From the NCBI GenBank assembly GCA_034422455.1, contig DAOUJQ010000016.1, forward strand, positions 1-64,000: DNA of 64,000 nt, written 5' to 3'. Shown one piece after another: positions 18,036 through 28,481 of this stretch. The DNA comes from UBA1127 sp034422455. Lineage in GTDB: Bacteria > Chloroflexota > Dehalococcoidia > Lucifugimonadales > UBA1127. How positions within the stretch are numbered: the stretch's first letter is position 1; each line of letters begins with the position of its first letter. A program made the translations under genes and the position numbers. The notes under the pieces were generated by a model. The model was not told the DNA's origin. It saw only the letters and a list, made by a program, of their open reading frames with translations, and searched no databases.

Positions 18036-18064
18036 TTGCGTTAGCTGGAATTGCATTGGACAAT
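18036..18064 (+). promoter_or_regulatory. candidate promoter of the first small Rieske gene
   Basis: TTGCGT at 18036-18041 and GACAAT at 18059-18064 with a 17-bp spacer lie about 55 bp before the start codon. Match to consensus is moderate (3/6 and 4/6), so this is only a suggestion. Confidence 0.35.
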
Positions 18065-18118
18065 GCCGCAGTTGCGTTGGTATCGTATGGGCGCACCATG
18101 ACGTAGGGGAGGGTTTGC

Positions 18119-18430
18119 ATGGCAGAGAACTTCGTGAAGGTAGGCCAGGTGTCAGCGATTAGGCCCGGTCAGCTCGCCATGACCAAGGTCGGCGACGTCG
18201 AGGTCATGCTTGCCAACCTGGACGGCGAGATCTTCGCTCTGGACAACTTCTGCCCCCACGAGGGCTGGGCCCTTCACGAGGGCATCCTGGAAGACGACTG
18301 CGTGGAGTGCCCGGGCCACAGCCACTTCTACAGCGTCAAGACGGGCCAGCGCACAGGTGTGCTCGAGGAGCGCGCCGGGACGTTCGCCGTTCGTATCGAC
18401 GGCGACGACATTCTGGTCGACCTCGGCTAG
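18119..18430 (+). CDS. stand-alone Rieske [2Fe-2S] ferredoxin-like protein
   Basis: 103 aa. The start at 18119 has GGGGAGGG upstream. The cluster motif CPHEGW...CPGHSH gives Cys-x-His and Cys-x2-His ligands, spaced as in NirD/BphF-type small Rieske proteins. There is no signal peptide, so it is cytoplasmic. Such proteins serve as ferredoxins for ring-hydroxylating oxygenases or as small reductase subunits. A second protein of identical length and similar layout is at 19341, with cobO between them. Whether either feeds the oxygenase at 4646 is unknown. Confidence 0.9.
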   Translation: MAENFVKVGQVSAIRPGQLAMTKVGDVEVMLANLDGEIFALDNFCPHEGWALHEGILEDDCVECPGHSHFYSVKTGQRTGVLEERAGTFAVRIDGDDILVDLG

Positions 18431-18463
18431 CTACAACCTCGTATCTGGAGCGCAGCCGCCCCA

Positions 18464-18491
18464 CCGTTCGCCCTGAGCTTGTCGAAGGGTC
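18464..18491. repeat. CCGTTCGCCCTGAGCTTGTCGAAGGGTC repeat
   Basis: A copy of the dominant palindrome-like repeat of the window, between the convergent small Rieske and cobO genes. Outer TTCG/CGAA arms are intact. Confidence 0.7.
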
Positions 18492-18531
18492 CGAAGAACG
18501 GATGGGGCGGTCGTTTGTCGCCGCGTTCTCC

Positions 18532-19104
18532 CTAGAACTCAATCCCCGGCTGCGCTTTGATCCCCTTGTCCTTGAACGGGTGCTTTATCTCCCGCATCTC
18601 CGTTACAAGGTCGGCGTACTCCACCAGCTCGTCCGGCGCGCCCCTGCCGGTGATGATGACGTGCATCGGGGCAGGCCGCTGCTTCAGCGTCTCGATCAGG
18701 TCGGCCGTAGACACCCACCCGAACTGGAGCGCGTAGGTTAGCTCGTCCATCACGACGACGTCGTCATCGCCGTGGAGGATGGCCTCCCTGCACTGCTGCC
18801 ACTGCTGCGCGGCCAGCTCTCCGGAGCGGTCCAGGTCCTTGGAGAGCCACGTGAAGCCGTCGCCCAGTGCGTCGATGTTGATGCCCACCTTCTCCGCGGC
18901 CCGCTGCTCTCCGTAGCGGGAGCCCGTGTTCTTGATGAATTGGAACATGTGGACCTTCATGCCGCGGCCCCACGCCCGAAAGAGCACGCCCAGGGCCGCA
19001 GTCGTCTTGCCCTTGCCGTCGCCCGTGTTCACGATGACCAGGCCGCGGGCGTTCCTGCGCCTCGGCCGGGAGGGCGATTTCTCAGTGCCTGCGTCTTGTG
19101 TCAT
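18532..19104 (-). CDS. cobO: cob(I)yrinic acid a,c-diamide adenosyltransferase
   Basis: 190 aa, the usual length for CobO/BtuR. The start at 19104 follows GGAGAAGG. The P-loop GDGKGKTT binds ATP; the WGRGMKVHMFQFIK and DELTYAL segments are typical of the family. It transfers the adenosyl group from ATP to the cobalt of corrinoids, making adenosylcobalamin or its precursors. No other corrinoid-synthesis gene and no cobalamin riboswitch was recognised nearby, so it may act in salvage. Convergent with the preceding Rieske gene. Confidence 0.93.
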   Translation of the reverse strand: MTQDAGTEKSPSRPRRRNARGLVIVNTGDGKGKTTAALGVLFRAWGRGMKVHMFQFIKNTGSRYGEQRAAEKVGINIDALGDGFTWLSKDLDRSGELAAQQWQQCREAILHGDDDVVVMDELTYALQFGWVSTADLIETLKQRPAPMHVIITGRGAPDELVEYADLVTEMREIKHPFKDKGIKAQPGIEF

Positions 19105-19340
19105 GCACCTTCTCCAACGCTATTTTCGGTGTGTCTCAGCTACAAAATCGGCTGTCTGGCATGTCACATGATTTGTCACAACTGCCCTGATCGCACCCTC
19201 ATCGTGCGCACCGGCGGCAACCGAGTCAACCCGTCTGCTGGCCCATATGACGCCGCTCTTGCTATCATTGGCGGCAGGCCTCTATTCGGGAACGTTGCGG
19301 GACCGCCGCGCAGAGGCCACATCACCAAAGGAGCGCCACC

Positions 19341-19652
19341 GTGGCCGAAGACTACATCCGCGTCGCCGAAGCATCAGACCTGCCCCCCGGCGAGATCATG
19401 CGCGCCGAGGCCCACGGGCTGGAGATGTGCCTCGCCAACATCGAGGGCGAGGTCTATGCCGTCAGCAACGAGTGCCCCCATGCCAGCTGGCCGCTGCACG
19501 CCGGATTCCTGGACGGCGAGGAGATCGTCTGCGCCGGCCACAGCATCGCCTTCAACATTCGCAATTACGTCAAGGTCTCGCCCTATGATCCGGGCATCAC
19601 GCACTACCCGGTAAAGGTGGAGGACGGCGGCATCTGGGTGGCATCCCCGTAG
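19341..19652 (+). CDS. stand-alone Rieske [2Fe-2S] protein, second copy
   Basis: 103 aa from a GTG at 19341 with AAAGGAG 7 nt upstream. The ligands are in CPHASW and CAGHSI, again Cys-x-His and Cys-x2-His. It resembles the protein at 18119 in length and start (MAE) but is clearly diverged. No oxygenase or reductase is adjacent. Likely a cytoplasmic electron carrier. Confidence 0.88.
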   Translation: MAEDYIRVAEASDLPPGEIMRAEAHGLEMCLANIEGEVYAVSNECPHASWPLHAGFLDGEEIVCAGHSIAFNIRNYVKVSPYDPGITHYPVKVEDGGIWVASP

Positions 19653-19869
19653 CGCCGGCCCTCTCCTCCCGTTGTCCTCCGGTTGATGGACCTCTCAGGT
19701 TGCGGGTCCATAGCTGCCAAACCCGCACGATTTTGCCGCTCAACGGTACTGTACACGCCCCGTTTTGCTGCATTACCCTATGTGCGCGGGAAGGCCTTCC
19801 GGGCCGTCAACCCGGTCCCAACCCAATAGAGGACCTTGAGAACTGACTCAGCGATACCGGAGGGCCTTC
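19653..19869. other. intergenic region, nothing certain
   Basis: Contains a weak hairpin ATGGACC (19686-19692) / GGTCCAT (19705-19711) with no T-run. No gene or clear promoter was recognised. Confidence 0.4.
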
Positions 19870-20751
19870 ATGAAAGCTGTCATTGCCTCGCTTTTCGTTT
19901 TCCTCGTTGCCGGTCTTGTCGGCTGCACTCAAGGCGGGTCCTCCACCACAGACGAGCCTATCTTCATTTCCGGCGTGCCGGACCAGGAGGTCGCCGTCCT
20001 GGAAAGACGCTTCGTCACCCTCGCCATCTACCTCTCCGAGAAGACCGGGTTTGACGTCCAATACAAGCGCTACAGGACATACCAAGGCCCTGTCTCCGCC
20101 TTCAAGGACGGCAGGGTGCACCTGGCCTGGTTCGGCGGCCTCAGCGGCGTGCAAGCCCGCCTGGCCGTCCCCACTGCAGAGGCCGTCGCCCAACGCCCCG
20201 GCGACGACGAGTTCCACTCCGTTTTCATCGCCCCCCCCGATTCCGGCATCACCTCCCTGGCCGACTTGTCCGGCAAGTCCTTCGCCTTTGGTTCAGAAGA
20301 CTCCAACTCTGGTCACCTCATGCCGCGCTACTTCATGGGCGAGGCCGGCATCGATGCCGAGACCGACCTTGCCACCTTTGGCTTCAAGGGAACGCACGAC
20401 AACACCTGGAAGGCCGTTCGGGACGGCGAGTTTGAGGCTGGCGCCCTGAACGAGGTCGTCTGGGAACGGCAAGTCGCCGCGGGCAAGGTGGACCTGAGCA
20501 AGGTCGACGTCTTCTACCGCACCCCGGCCTACGTGAACTACCACTGGCTCATCAACCGTTCGATTGACGAGTCTCACGGCGCGGGCACTGCGGACAAGCT
20601 CATCGCGGCGCTCCTGGAACTGGACCCGGTGGAGGGCGGCAAGGCGGAGCGAATCGCTGACTCCTTCAGCACGGACGGTTTCGTCCCCGCGGAGACCGCC
20701 AGCTACCAGCCCATAGAGGACATCGCACGGGAGTTGGGGATACTGGAGTAG
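19870..20751 (+). CDS. PhnD-like phosphate/phosphonate ABC transporter substrate-binding lipoprotein
   Basis: 293 aa. The start has GGAGG upstream. A signal peptide ends with lipobox LVGC (C19). The mature part follows the PhnD family: a VPDQEV opening, the FKDGRVHLAWFGGLSGVQA segment, LSGKSFAFGSEDSNSGHLMPRYF, and a conserved GxHDNTWKAVRDGE loop. PhnD-type proteins deliver phosphonate, phosphite or, in some annotated subfamilies, selenate or other oxyanions. No permease or ATPase gene lies nearby, so its partner is elsewhere or it acts as a sensor. The Pho locus at 44800-50817 is distant. Confidence 0.88.
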   Translation: MKAVIASLFVFLVAGLVGCTQGGSSTTDEPIFISGVPDQEVAVLERRFVTLAIYLSEKTGFDVQYKRYRTYQGPVSAFKDGRVHLAWFGGLSGVQARLAVPTAEAVAQRPGDDEFHSVFIAPPDSGITSLADLSGKSFAFGSEDSNSGHLMPRYFMGEAGIDAETDLATFGFKGTHDNTWKAVRDGEFEAGALNEVVWERQVAAGKVDLSKVDVFYRTPAYVNYHWLINRSIDESHGAGTADKLIAALLELDPVEGGKAERIADSFSTDGFVPAETASYQPIEDIARELGILE

Positions 20752-20988
20752 CTGCCCGTTCGCCCTGAGCCGTCCGTGCACCTCATCGTAGGGGCAACCC
20801 TCGTGGTTGCTCTCGGCCCTCCGTTCGCCGTGAGTCTGCCAAAGGGTTAGTATGTCTATTCTTCCACCCATTGCGCGTACTGGAGGCACGCCTGCCAGCC
20901 GTTGTGCGCGCCATGGGAGGCGTAACGGGTTTGAGAACGTAGGTCTGCAAGACTGACGCGCAGTCACGGGTGGGGAGGAAGCATCACG
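20752..20988. repeat. intergenic region with degenerate hairpin repeats
   Basis: Carries a partial GTTCGCCCTGAG repeat at about 20757, a GGGGCAACCCTCGTGGTTGC hairpin around 20792-20812, and a degenerate CCGTTCGCCGTGAG...CAAAGGG copy at 20820-20848. No gene seen. Confidence 0.6.
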
Positions 20989-22272
20989 ATGAGAAGGACT
21001 CGCGTAGTTGTCGCTGCTGTTGTCGTGCTTGTAGCCCTCGTCGGTTCCGGCGTTGGCTACCTGTCTCTGGAGCTCAGCCAGACCAACGCGGACCTGCAGG
21101 AGACACGGGAAGCCCTTGTCCAGTCGAATGCCGACCTCGTGGCCAGCATTGAAGCGCACAACGCCTTGGCCGCCGACTTCGATACCCTCGTCATGCAGCG
21201 GAACGCCCTGGTTGCGGAGCGCGACGCCCTCACCGGAAGCTTGGCGGAAACCCGAACGGAACGGGACAGACTGCGCGCCGAGGCGCATGAACTCTCGGAG
21301 CAGAACCGCACGCTGGCGCATGAGAAGGCCGTGCTGACGCAAGAGCACGGCCATTTGCAGGGCGTCCACGAACAACTCACCACCACCCATCAGCAACTTG
21401 GGGCACAGCACGAGGCGCTGCAGGTATCCCATCTGGAATTGCAGGCGGCCCATGAGCAACTTGGCGCATCGCATGAGGCGCTACAGGTGTCCCAGCAGCA
21501 GTTGCAGGCGTCCCACGAGACGCTGCAAACGTCCCATGAGGCTCTCGACTCTTCATACAAGGCCTTGAACCTCAAACACACAGAGTTGCAGCAAACCGCC
21601 GGCACCGTGGAGGAGTTGGAGACGCAGGCCGGCAGCCTCCGGACCGAGATCGCCCAGTTGGAGGAGCGGCGAAAGCCTCTCATCCTCTCTCAGCAGTCCG
21701 AGAGGATCCGTGGGCTTCTTTGCACTGGCAGTATGGAGCCGAAGTTGACCTGCCTTGATACAGCCACATGGCTCCACGACTATCAGCCAGAGGAAATCGT
21801 TGTCGGCGCGACCATCAGTTTTGAGAGTCGTGCCTGCTGGAGTGATGAGCCAAGCAATAGCTGGACGGCGCATCGAGTGATGGACATCAGGGTCACCAAC
21901 GGTGTCCATTACTACTGGCCGCAGGGCGACGCCAACAGCGGGCCGGACGGCTGTTGGGTCCCCGAATCCAGCGTGACCGGCTACATGATCGAGATTCACA
22001 AGAACACAACGCCGGAGAATGCCACACTGCGGGACAACGTGAATGCGGCGAAGGATGCCTACGTTGCCGCTAGAGATGCCTACCGCGATCTGAGGCAGTC
22101 CTATGGTTGCTATGACTTCACAGCCACATGCGTTGTCTACAGCGATTTCGCCTACAATGCGTTGACTGCGGCCTATCAACGCTACTCCGAGGCGTACGAC
22201 TACTACTGGGGCTGCTGGTACCGCAACGCCGAGAACTCGGAGTATCCCGGCCACATTCCGTATGAGTGCTAG
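20989..22272 (+). CDS. membrane-anchored histidine-heptad coiled coil with S26B signal-peptidase-like domain
   Basis: 427 aa. The start follows GGAGGAAG. Residues 6-25 form one membrane helix. Residues about 28-228 are a long coiled coil; from H127 to H197 a seven-residue unit (pattern xxLQxSH) runs about eleven times, nearly always with His in the same position. Residues 240-336 resemble eukaryote/archaea-type signal peptidase: S248 in GSMEP, H295 in TAHRV, D314 in QGDANSGPD with D320 six residues later, and VTGYMIEI at the end. The remaining 90 residues are Tyr-rich with five Cys. I recognise no homologue with this architecture. The catalytic domain would face the outside. It overlaps the folD stop by 4 nt on the opposite strand. 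Confidence 0.75.
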   Translation: MRRTRVVVAAVVVLVALVGSGVGYLSLELSQTNADLQETREALVQSNADLVASIEAHNALAADFDTLVMQRNALVAERDALTGSLAETRTERDRLRAEAHELSEQNRTLAHEKAVLTQEHGHLQGVHEQLTTTHQQLGAQHEALQVSHLELQAAHEQLGASHEALQVSQQQLQASHETLQTSHEALDSSYKALNLKHTELQQTAGTVEELETQAGSLRTEIAQLEERRKPLILSQQSERIRGLLCTGSMEPKLTCLDTATWLHDYQPEEIVVGATISFESRACWSDEPSNSWTAHRVMDIRVTNGVHYYWPQGDANSGPDGCWVPESSVTGYMIEIHKNTTPENATLRDNVNAAKDAYVAARDAYRDLRQSYGCYDFTATCVVYSDFAYNALTAAYQRYSEAYDYYWGCWYRNAENSEYPGHIPYEC

Positions 22273-23156
22273 CTCCCCGCCGCGCGGCGCGCCGACTGCA
22301 GCGTGTTCTTCAGCAGCATCGCGATGGTCATCGGGCCGACGCCGCCAGGCACCGGCGTGATCGCGGACGCCACCTCGGACACCGGGCCGAAGTCGACGTC
22401 GCCCGTCAGCCGGTAGCCGCGGTCGCGCGTGGGGTCGTCGACGCGGTTGATGCCGACGTCCACCACCACGACGCCCTCCTTGACCATGTCCGCCGTGATG
22501 AACTCCGGCCTGCCCGCAGCGGCGATGAGGATGTCGCCCTGCCGCGTGATTGCGCCGAGGTCCCGCGTGCCGGTGTGGCACACGGTCACCGTCGCGTTGG
22601 CGCCCGCCGCCTTCTGCAGCAGCAGCAAGGACACGGGCTTGCCGACGATGTTGCTGCGGCCGCACACCACCACGTGCTTCCCTGCCGGGTCGTGGCCGGA
22701 GCGCACCAGCATCTCCTGCACTCCGGCGGGCGTGCACGGCACGAACGAGGGGTTGCCGGCGGCCAGCCGGCCGAGGTTGAACGGGTGGAGGCCGTCCACG
22801 TCCTTGTTGGGGTCGATGCTGTAGAGCACCGTTTCCTCGTCCACCTGCGGCGGCAGTGGCAGCTGCACCAGGATGCCATGGTACCGGGCGTCGTCGTTGA
22901 GTTGCCGCACCAGGTCCATGACCTGCGACTGTTCCGCGTCCTGCGGCAGCGTATAGGTCTCGGAGAAGATGCCCACCTCCTCGGCGGCGCGGCCCTTGTT
23001 TCGCACGTACACGGCGGATGCGGCGTTGTCGCCCACCAGCACCACCGCGAGCCCCGGCACGACGCCCGTCGACGCGGTCAGCGCGGCCACGCCCTCGGCG
23101 ACCTCCGCCCGGACCTGTCTGGCGATCTCCGTGCCGCTGATAATCTCCGCCGCCAT
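22269..23156 (-). CDS. folD: bifunctional methylenetetrahydrofolate dehydrogenase / methenyltetrahydrofolate cyclohydrolase
   Basis: 295 aa, typical length. The ATG at 23156 is preferred, with GGAGG 8 nt upstream; an in-frame ATG at 23171 lies before that site. Signature segments are present: YVRNKGRAAEEVG with the catalytic Lys, VQLPLPPQVDE, PFNLGRLAAG, PCTPAGV, and VVCGRSNIVGKPVS for NADP binding. It interconverts 5,10-methylene-, 5,10-methenyl- and 10-formyl-tetrahydrofolate in one-carbon metabolism. Convergent and overlapping by 4 nt with the coiled-coil gene. Confidence 0.96.
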   Translation of the reverse strand: MAAEIISGTEIARQVRAEVAEGVAALTASTGVVPGLAVVLVGDNAASAVYVRNKGRAAEEVGIFSETYTLPQDAEQSQVMDLVRQLNDDARYHGILVQLPLPPQVDEETVLYSIDPNKDVDGLHPFNLGRLAAGNPSFVPCTPAGVQEMLVRSGHDPAGKHVVVCGRSNIVGKPVSLLLLQKAAGANATVTVCHTGTRDLGAITRQGDILIAAAGRPEFITADMVKEGVVVVDVGINRVDDPTRDRGYRLTGDVDFGPVSEVASAITPVPGGVGPMTIAMLLKNTLQSARRAAGS

Positions 23157-23904
23157 GGGGCATACCTCCACTGTCGTCGTTCGGTGCGCTTACGATGATA
23201 GCAGCAGCCTTGGGCTGTGGAACAGACGATTTGAGCCGCTATCCAATGTACGATTCCTTGGTGGCATTGGCTGGCCAGGGATAGTTGCCGTGCGGGGGTT
23301 CTGGATACCGGCCCCGTATCGGGGTACGGGGGGACTATGCGCCGGTATGAGGGGGTAGGGTTGGGTCGCGATCTGCGTCCTTTCCTCTTTTGTCTTGTCC
23401 TTCAATCGTCCTTCCTATGATCCCGGCCCTTCGACAGGCTCAGGGTGAGCGGGTCGTGCTGGGCCGAATTATTTCCGCGTCCGGCGTAGCTGCGGGTATT
23501 CGTCTTGCTTTTCGTGTTGAAGCTGAGTTGGCACGTTGCAGATACAACACGGATATTACCCGAGGGGAAGCGAATCCCGGCCGCCCTTCGCGGGGCGATA
23601 CGCGGGGCGGTTGTGGTGACGGTGCATGGAGCGAGGGTAGCGGGGGGACGGCGTTCGCGCGAGGGGGTGGTGGCAGGGGGGTGAGCGGGCGTCGTCGAGC
23701 GCAGGGTTTCTGGATACCGGCATGCGCCGGTATGAGGGTGGGGGTTGGGGGTTGCCCTGCCCCACACATCGCCCGCCCCTCTGGGTTTCCCCGCCTACGC
23801 GGGGACAGGCTCTGCCTGCGCAGGAACGACGGAAGGAGTCTCCTCCTTCGACAGGCTCAGGGCAAACGGCGGGGGTGTGGGCGACCGGGCGGACGTTCCA
23901 CCCC
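23157..23904. repeat. repeat island upstream of rpsO
   Basis: No gene is supported. In order: a GGATACCGGC...GCCGGTATGAGG hairpin with an inserted second hairpin (23298-23352), the dominant repeat CCTTCGACAGGCTCAGGGTGAGCGG (23427-23454), the inverted-repeat element at 23494-23578, a GCGGGGCGATACGCGGGGCGG block shared with 51400-51421, a second ATACCGGCATGCGCCGGTAT hairpin (23705-23737), a CCCCGCCTACGCGGGG hairpin near 23788, and another dominant repeat at 23844-23868. Confidence 0.8.
23494..23578 (+). repeat. 85-bp terminal-inverted-repeat element, copy 2
   Basis: Ends GGGTATTCG and CGAATCCC pair with one mismatch. Inside, CGTGTTG and CAACACG form a further inverted pair around the shared core GTTGAAGCTGAGTTGGCACG. 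The flanks (GGGCCGAA...CCGCGTCCGGCGTAG before, CCTTCGCGGGGCGATACGCGG after) also match copy 3, so the repeated block is larger than the element itself. Confidence 0.8.
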
Positions 23905-23933
23905 TTCCCACCCCGCAAGCGCCATGCTATACT
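23905..23933 (+). promoter_or_regulatory. extended -10 promoter of rpsO-pnp
   Basis: TTCCCA (23905-23910), 17-bp spacer, then TGCTATACT with -10 box TATACT at 23928-23933. The TGn extension and 5/6 match make this a good promoter, 41 bp before the rpsO GTG. Confidence 0.6.
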
Positions 23934-23973
23934 GCCTGCGACAGAAAGAGAGAGGAATAGGTCCCGAGGCAAC

Positions 23974-24237
23974 GTGGACAACGAGCAAAAGCAAGCCATC
24001 ATCAACGATTTCAGGACCCACGCGACGGATACCGGTTCATCCGACGTCCAGATTGCTCTCCTCACAGGGCGCATCAACGAGTTGAACCGTCACCTCCAAG
24101 TCCATAAGAAGGACCACCATACGCGTCGTGGTCTGTTGAAGCTTGTCGGGCAACGCCGCCGGCTGTTGAACTACATCGGCAGGACGGAGCCCACTCGATA
24201 CCGTGCACTATTGACCAACCTCGGTCTCCGCCGCTAG
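23974..24237 (+). CDS. rpsO: 30S ribosomal protein S15
   Basis: 87 aa from a GTG at 23974 preceded by GAGG. The segments DTGSSDVQIALLTGRI, HxxDHHTRRGLLKLVGQRRRLLNYI and the final LGLRR are standard for S15. It binds the central domain of 16S rRNA in the small subunit. The order rpsO-pnp with a short gap is conserved widely in bacteria. The start matches the position of the usual MxLxxExK N-terminus. Confidence 0.97.
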   Translation: MDNEQKQAIINDFRTHATDTGSSDVQIALLTGRINELNRHLQVHKKDHHTRRGLLKLVGQRRRLLNYIGRTEPTRYRALLTNLGLRR

Positions 24238-24293
24238 CAATATCCCGCGGTCGACCCCTTCCTCCTCGTACAGAGATTAGAGGAGGTTTCCCC

Positions 24294-26513
<2,220 letters not shown>

Positions 26514-26536
26514 GTTGCCATGACGTCGCTCCGTTC

Positions 26537-26563
26537 ACCCTTCGATTTCCCTCAGGGCGAACG
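26537..26563. repeat. CCTTCGATTTCCCTCAGGGCGAACGG repeat before dapB
   Basis: A complete copy of the second sub-type of the dominant repeat, within the 80-bp gap between pnp and dapB. It may limit read-through from pnp into the lysine genes by forming a hairpin; this is inference. Confidence 0.75.
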
Positions 26564-26594
26564 GAGTGGCCAAATCAACAACGGGGGAGCAACG

Positions 26595-27386
26595 ATGGCC
26601 GCCAACGGCAGTCCAATCCGCGTGCTCATCCACGGCGTCTCGGGCCGCATGGGCCGGGAGGTGCTCGCGGCGGTGACGGCTGCTCCCGACATGCTCCCCG
26701 TGGGCGGCGTCGACCTGCGCGCGGCGCCGGAGCTCCCCGCCGACCTGCCCTTCTTCACGGACGTGGGCACGGCCATCGAGGCCTGCACGCCCGACGTGAT
26801 GGTGGACTTCTCGATTGCCGATGCATCCCCCGGCGCCCTGAAGGCGGCGGCCGGACGCGGTGTCTACGGCGTCGCCGGCACCACGGGAATCTCGGAGGCC
26901 GAACTCAACGCCATCGACACCATCGCCAGGGAGAACGGCGTGGGCGTCTTCATCGCCCCGAACTTCGCCATCGGCGCCGTCCTGCTCGTGCAGGTTGCCC
27001 GGCAGCTCGGCCGCTTCTTCGAGGCGGCCGAGGTCGTCGAGCAGCACCACGACGCCAAGATCGACGCGCCCTCCGGCACGGCCCTCGCCATAGCCCGCGC
27101 GCTTGCCGAGGGTCGCGGTGGGCCCTTCGCGCGGCAGATGCCGGATCGCGAGCCCGCGCCCGGCAGCCGCGGGGCGGAGCTGGACGGCGTGTCCATCCAC
27201 GCCCAGCGCATGCCGGGCCGCCTCGCCCACCACGAGATCGTCCTCGGCACGCAGGGGCAGACCCTCTCGCTGCGCCACGACACCATCGGCCGCGACTGCT
27301 ACATGCCGGGCGTTCTCACCGCCGTACGGCAGGTGGTACAATGCAAGGGTCTTGTGGTAGGGCTGGAGAAGCTCCTCGACCTGTAG
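26595..27386 (+). CDS. dapB: 4-hydroxy-tetrahydrodipicolinate reductase
   Basis: 263 aa. The ATG at 26595 follows GGGGGAG; the frame is open further upstream only through the repeat. GVSGRMGRE is the nucleotide-binding loop, VAGTTGIS and APNFAIGAVLL are family motifs, and HHDAKIDAPSGTA holds the catalytic His and Lys. It reduces the DapA product with NAD(P)H in the diaminopimelate-lysine pathway. It is first of three consecutive pathway genes (dapB, asd, dapA). Confidence 0.97.
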   Translation: MAANGSPIRVLIHGVSGRMGREVLAAVTAAPDMLPVGGVDLRAAPELPADLPFFTDVGTAIEACTPDVMVDFSIADASPGALKAAAGRGVYGVAGTTGISEAELNAIDTIARENGVGVFIAPNFAIGAVLLVQVARQLGRFFEAAEVVEQHHDAKIDAPSGTALAIARALAEGRGGPFARQMPDREPAPGSRGAELDGVSIHAQRMPGRLAHHEIVLGTQGQTLSLRHDTIGRDCYMPGVLTAVRQVVQCKGLVVGLEKLLDL

Positions 27387-27443
27387 CTGCACGCCTCTCC
27401 CACCGTTCCTCAAAGACCCACATCGTGCGTAGGAACTGCACAC

Positions 27444-28478
27444 ATGAGCGGAGCCAACATTGCCATTGTTGGGGCCACCGGCGCCGTAGGGCGCGTGGTT
27501 CTCAGCATCCTCGAAGAACGCAACTTCCCCGTCGAGCGCGTCAAGCTGCTCGCCAGCAGCCGCTCCGCGGGCACCAAGCTGCCCTTCATGGGCGGGGAAC
27601 ACACTGTCGAGGAGGCCACGCCCGACACCTTTGAGGGCGCAGACGTCGTCTTCTTCGCGGCCGGCGGCGGCACCAGCAAGACGCTCGCGCCGGAGGCCGC
27701 CAAGCGCGGCGCAGTCGTCGTTGACAAGTCCTCCGCGTGGCGCATGGACCCGGAGGTGCCGCTGGTCATCCCGGAGATCAACGCCGACGACCTTCACGAG
27801 CACAACGGCATCATCTCCAGCCCCAACTGCTCCACCATCGTCATGCTCATGGCACTGGCGCCGCTGCACCGGGCCAACCCCGTGCGGCGGGTCATCGTGG
27901 ACACCTACCAGTCGGCGTCCGGCGCCGGCGGCAAGGGCATCACGGAGCTGTACCGGCAGACCCACGACCTGCTGGAGTCCGACAGCACCAGCGCAGCCAC
28001 CTTCCCGTACCCTCTGGCCTTCAACGTGCTCCCCCATGTGGAGGAGTTCACGGACGACGGCTACACGACGGAAGAGACCAAGATGGAGAACGAGACCCGG
28101 AAGATCATGCACCTGCCGGACCTTCCCGTCTCAGCGACCTGCGTCCGCGTGCCCGTGCCCGTGTCCCACAGCGAGGCCGTCCACGTTGAGTTTGCGAACG
28201 TTATGTCGCCAGAAGAGGCGCGCGACGTTCTCTCGGAGTTCCCCGGTGTCCGCGTCGTCGACGACACCGCCAGCAAGAGCTACCCCCTCGCCGACTACGC
28301 GGCAGGCAGGGACGAGGTCTTCGTCGGGCGCATCCGGCCCGACCGGGCCCTCGAAAACGGCCTCTCCCTGTGGACCGTGGGCGACAACCTGCGGAAGGGC
28401 GCTGCCCTGAACGCCGTGCAGATAGCGGAAGCCCTGTTGGAACGGGGCCTGGCAGGCCCCAGCCGCAACGGGAGGTAG
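27444..28478 (+). CDS. asd: aspartate-semialdehyde dehydrogenase
   Basis: 344 aa. The start has TAGGAA upstream. GATGAVGRV binds NADP; C129 in SSPNCSTI is the acyl-enzyme cysteine; the VPVSHSEAVHVEF segment holds the substrate-binding basic residue region. It reduces aspartyl phosphate to aspartate semialdehyde, the substrate of the DapA enzyme encoded 3 bp downstream, so the two are probably co-translated. The homoserine branch would also depend on it. Confidence 0.97.
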   Translation: MSGANIAIVGATGAVGRVVLSILEERNFPVERVKLLASSRSAGTKLPFMGGEHTVEEATPDTFEGADVVFFAAGGGTSKTLAPEAAKRGAVVVDKSSAWRMDPEVPLVIPEINADDLHEHNGIISSPNCSTIVMLMALAPLHRANPVRRVIVDTYQSASGAGGKGITELYRQTHDLLESDSTSAATFPYPLAFNVLPHVEEFTDDGYTTEETKMENETRKIMHLPDLPVSATCVRVPVPVSHSEAVHVEFANVMSPEEARDVLSEFPGVRVVDDTASKSYPLADYAAGRDEVFVGRIRPDRALENGLSLWTVGDNLRKGAALNAVQIAEALLERGLAGPSRNGR

Positions 28479-28481
28479 CGT

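Noticed and set aside
23157..23904. Small genes within the repeat island
   Set aside because: All frames there read through palindromic repeats also found elsewhere in non-coding gaps; none has a ribosome site.
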